Source: Clostridiales bacterium
GTDB lineage: Bacteria > Bacillota > Clostridia > Christensenellales > Aristaeellaceae
Direction of reading: 5' to 3'
Length of the DNA: 8,011 bases
Assembly: GCA_022776785.1 (NCBI GenBank)
Contig: JALFHA010000190.1
Span: 1 to 8,011 of the forward strand
Within the stretch, counting starts at the first letter, position 1. Every line of letters starts with the position of its first letter. The translations under genes were made by a program, and so were the position numbers. This document shows positions 6,024 through 8,011 of this stretch, piece after piece. Below the pieces are notes generated by a model. That model saw only the letters and a program-made list of their open reading frames with translations, did no database searches and was not told the DNA's origin.

Positions 6024-6693
6024 ATGACGATACTGATTGCGGAGGACGAGCCGGACATCCGCGCGATGCTCGGCGATTATCTGACGGGTGAGGGCTACGA
6101 CGTGCTGGAGGCGGCAACGGGACGGGAGGCCGTAGCGCGCGGGGCAGAGCCCTGACCTGATTCTGCTGGACGTGGGCCTGCCGGACATGGACGGGCTGGA
6201 GGTCTGCCGCCTGCTGCGCGACCACCTGCCCTGCCCGATTCTGTTCCTGACGGCGCGCGTGGAGGAGGCCGACAGGCTGCAGGGCTTCGCCGCGGGCGGG
6301 GATGACTATATCCTCAAGCCGTTCAGCCTGCGGGAGCTGGGCGCGCGCGTGCAGGCGCATCTGCGCCGGGAGACGCGCAGCCGGGAGCGCTCGCAGGTGC
6401 GCTTTGCACCGGGGCTGGTCATCGACTACGGGCGGCGGACGCTGCTGGCCCACGGCGAGGCAATCCCGCTGCCGAAGAAGGAATTCGACATCGTGGCGCT
6501 GCTCTCGACGCATCCGGGGCAGGTCTTTGACAGGGAGCGCATCTACGAGGCCGTCTGGGGGCTCGACGGCGCGGGCGACAGCGCCGTGGTGAGCGAGCAT
6601 GTGCGGCGCATCCGCGCGAGGCTGAGCGCGGCCGGCTGCGCGGGGCTGATTGAAACCGTTTGGGGAGTGGGCTACCGATGGGCAAGGCTGTAG
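6024..6693 (+). pseudogene. OmpR-family response regulator, reading frame broken by a +1 shift
   Basis: The ATG at 6024 has a strong GGAGGTG ribosome site and opens a normal receiver domain: MTILIAEDEPDIR, with acidic pocket residues Glu7 and Asp8. The frame stops at TGA 6153-6155 after 43 residues. The next frame continues seamlessly from 6154 with DLILLDVGLPDMDG, holding the phospho-acceptor Asp (6169-6171), then FLTAR, the conserved Lys in DYILKPF, and a winged-helix DNA-binding domain ending ETVWGVGYRWARL. Joined, the product would be 222 residues, normal for the OmpR/PhoB class. The shift must lie in 6136-6155, since the second frame has a stop at 6133-6135. Removing one G of GGGG (6141-6144) or the T at 6153 restores it. 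Causes could be a sequencing or assembly error, real inactivation, or +1 slippage at CCC-TGA. A GTG at 6172 would give a product lacking half the receiver. It partners the kinase at 6678. Confidence 0.85.
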
Positions 6694-7952
6694 GCAAAGG
6701 CTTGGGTGTCCGCGCGCGTGTCGGCAAGGGGCAAAGGCGCCCGGGCGGCTGGGCGCGCTGGATGGCGCGCCTGCCGCTCAAGCGGGCGCTGTTTGCGTAT
6801 GTGCTGCTCTTTACGCTGGCGGCTGTCGCGCTGGTGATTGGCACCTGCCTGCTGTGTGAGCTGGGCAAGGACAATCTGATTGCCGGGGGCTGGGTGCGCG
6901 TGACCGGAGAGGATGGGCGCATCATGCTGCGCACCTACAAGGGCTTTATGGACGCGACGGCGCTGAGCACGGACGGCGAGGAGCTGCATTACGAGCTGGT
7001 GATGAGCGCGGACATGGACGCCCGCTATCAGATGCTCAGCACGATTGAGGGGTTTGGCATATTTGTCTGGCCGCTTGTGTGCATGGTGCTGGCGGCGAGG
7101 GCGTTTTACCGGCGCAAGCTGCGCGAGCCGCTGAATGTACTGCGCACGGCGGCACTGCGCATCGGCGAAAACGACCTCGATTTCTCCATCGACTACGATG
7201 CGCCGGACGAGATGGGGCGGCTATGCGCGGACTTTGAGCGGATGCGCGCGCGGGTGCTGGAGCATGAGCGTGCGCTCTGGCGCGAGATGGAGGAGAGACG
7301 GCGGCAGACCGCCGCGCTCAGCCACGACCTGCGCACGCCGCTGACCGTGCTCAGGGGCGAGGCGGAGCTGCTCGAGGGCGGCACGCTGCCGCCGGAGCGC
7401 GTGCGGCGCACGGCGGAGACGATGCGCGGGCATATCCTGCGGATGGAGCGCTATGTCGCGGGCCTGAACGAGATGCGCAGGCTGGAGGATATGCAGCCGC
7501 GCAGGGAGCGCATGGCGCTTGGCGCGCTGGCAGAGAGCCTGCGGGAGACGGGCGCGCTGCTCGCCGCACAGGCGGGCCGTGCCTTTGCACTTCATGCGGA
7601 CGAGGCGCTTGCTGTCGTGCAGGCGGACGAGCAGCTCGTCGAGCGCGTGTTTGACAATGCGATGCAGAATGCACTGCGCTACGCGTCGTCACGCGTGGAG
7701 GCGCATCTGACGGCGGCGGGCGGCCGACTTGTGCTGACGGTGCGCGACGACGGCTGCGGCTTTTCGCAGCAGGCGCTCACCCATGCCGCCGACCCCTTCT
7801 GGAGCGAGGACAAGACCGGCGCTAAGGGCCACCTCGGCCTCGGGCTGAATATCGCAAGGGGCATCTGCGCGCGGTGCGGCGGCACGCTGACGCTTGAAAA
7901 CGATGCGCGCGGCGGCGCGTGCGTGAGCGCGGATTTTGGCGCGTGTGGATAA
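6678..7952 (+). CDS. Membrane sensor histidine kinase
   Basis: A 424-residue kinase expected to sense an external signal and phosphorylate the upstream response regulator. Residues 1-36 are a basic Gly/Arg/Lys-rich cytoplasmic stretch. Membrane helices at about 37-60 and 123-143 enclose a short extracytoplasmic segment of about 60 residues. A HAMP-like linker follows (about 145-195). The H-box SHDLRTPL places the phosphorylated His at 216. The ATP-binding part has the N-box (Asn331 in NAMQNALRYA), G1 DDGCGF (357-362), F-box ADPFW and G2 GHLGLGL (384-390), all intact. The ATG at 6678 overlaps the end of the regulator gene by 16 bp, implying coupled translation. TTG 6660 and ATG 6762 are possible but have poorer or no ribosome sites. 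The signal is not predictable; the divergent exporter makes an exported or toxic small molecule plausible but unproven. Confidence 0.92.
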   Translation: MGKAVGKGLGVRARVGKGQRRPGGWARWMARLPLKRALFAYVLLFTLAAVALVIGTCLLCELGKDNLIAGGWVRVTGEDGRIMLRTYKGFMDATALSTDGEELHYELVMSADMDARYQMLSTIEGFGIFVWPLVCMVLAARAFYRRKLREPLNVLRTAALRIGENDLDFSIDYDAPDEMGRLCADFERMRARVLEHERALWREMEERRRQTAALSHDLRTPLTVLRGEAELLEGGTLPPERVRRTAETMRGHILRMERYVAGLNEMRRLEDMQPRRERMALGALAESLRETGALLAAQAGRAFALHADEALAVVQADEQLVERVFDNAMQNALRYASSRVEAHLTAAGGRLVLTVRDDGCGFSQQALTHAADPFWSEDKTGAKGHLGLGLNIARGICARCGGTLTLENDARGGACVSADFGACG

Positions 7953-8011
7953 AAAGCTATCATCCTGTTCTGTGTTAAAACCCTCATGCCCGTTCGCTTG
8001 GCACCACCATA

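Noticed and set aside
7953..8011. Tail after the kinase gene
   Set aside because: No hairpin, ribosome site or convincing open frame is visible in these 59 bases before the window ends.

Overview
The window looks like chromosomal DNA of a GC-rich member of the Bacillota, probably class Clostridia (gut-type lineages such as Oscillospirales or Christensenellales come to mind, but this is inference). The grounds are strong AGGAGG-type ribosome binding sites on nearly every gene, a cysteine-rich DUF1540-type mini-protein, a FtsX/MacB-style exporter whose adaptor lacks the TolC-docking hairpin expected in diderms, and a paired-hairpin intergenic repeat of a kind often seen in these genomes. No mobile element, CRISPR array, tRNA or rRNA was seen.

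Layout, left to right: a nested three-stem palindromic repeat (35-94); a small XRE-family regulator (139-507, minus); an intrinsic-terminator-like perfect palindrome (627-666); a 54-residue, eight-cysteine DUF1540-like protein (685-849, minus); then a leftward operon read from about 5848 down to 958, made of ABC ATPase (5707-5006), FtsX-family permease (5012-2703), HlyD-like adaptor (2670-1633) and a TetR-family regulator (1545-958). Rightward from 6024 runs a two-component system: an OmpR-type response regulator whose reading frame is broken near 6141-6155, then an overlapping sensor histidine kinase (6678-7952). The last 59 bases hold nothing recognisable.

The 316-base divergent region (5708-6023) is the regulatory centre. 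It carries a consensus sigma-70/SigA promoter for the exporter (TTGACA, 17 bp, TATAAT). Two 31-bp imperfect palindromes, 26 of 31 positions identical and exactly 50 bp apart, lie over the start point and in the leader. They are the natural candidates for the operators of the TetR protein encoded at the end of the same operon, giving a model of a self-repressing exporter operon induced by a ligand that the pump may remove. The ATPase and permease genes overlap by 7 bp and are probably translationally coupled.

The most notable points are the tandem operator pair, the response-regulator frameshift at a CCC-TGA sequence (sequencing error, true inactivation, or +1 recoding), and the DUF1540-like gene with four successive ATG codons. 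Product names rest on motif recognition only; no database search was run.
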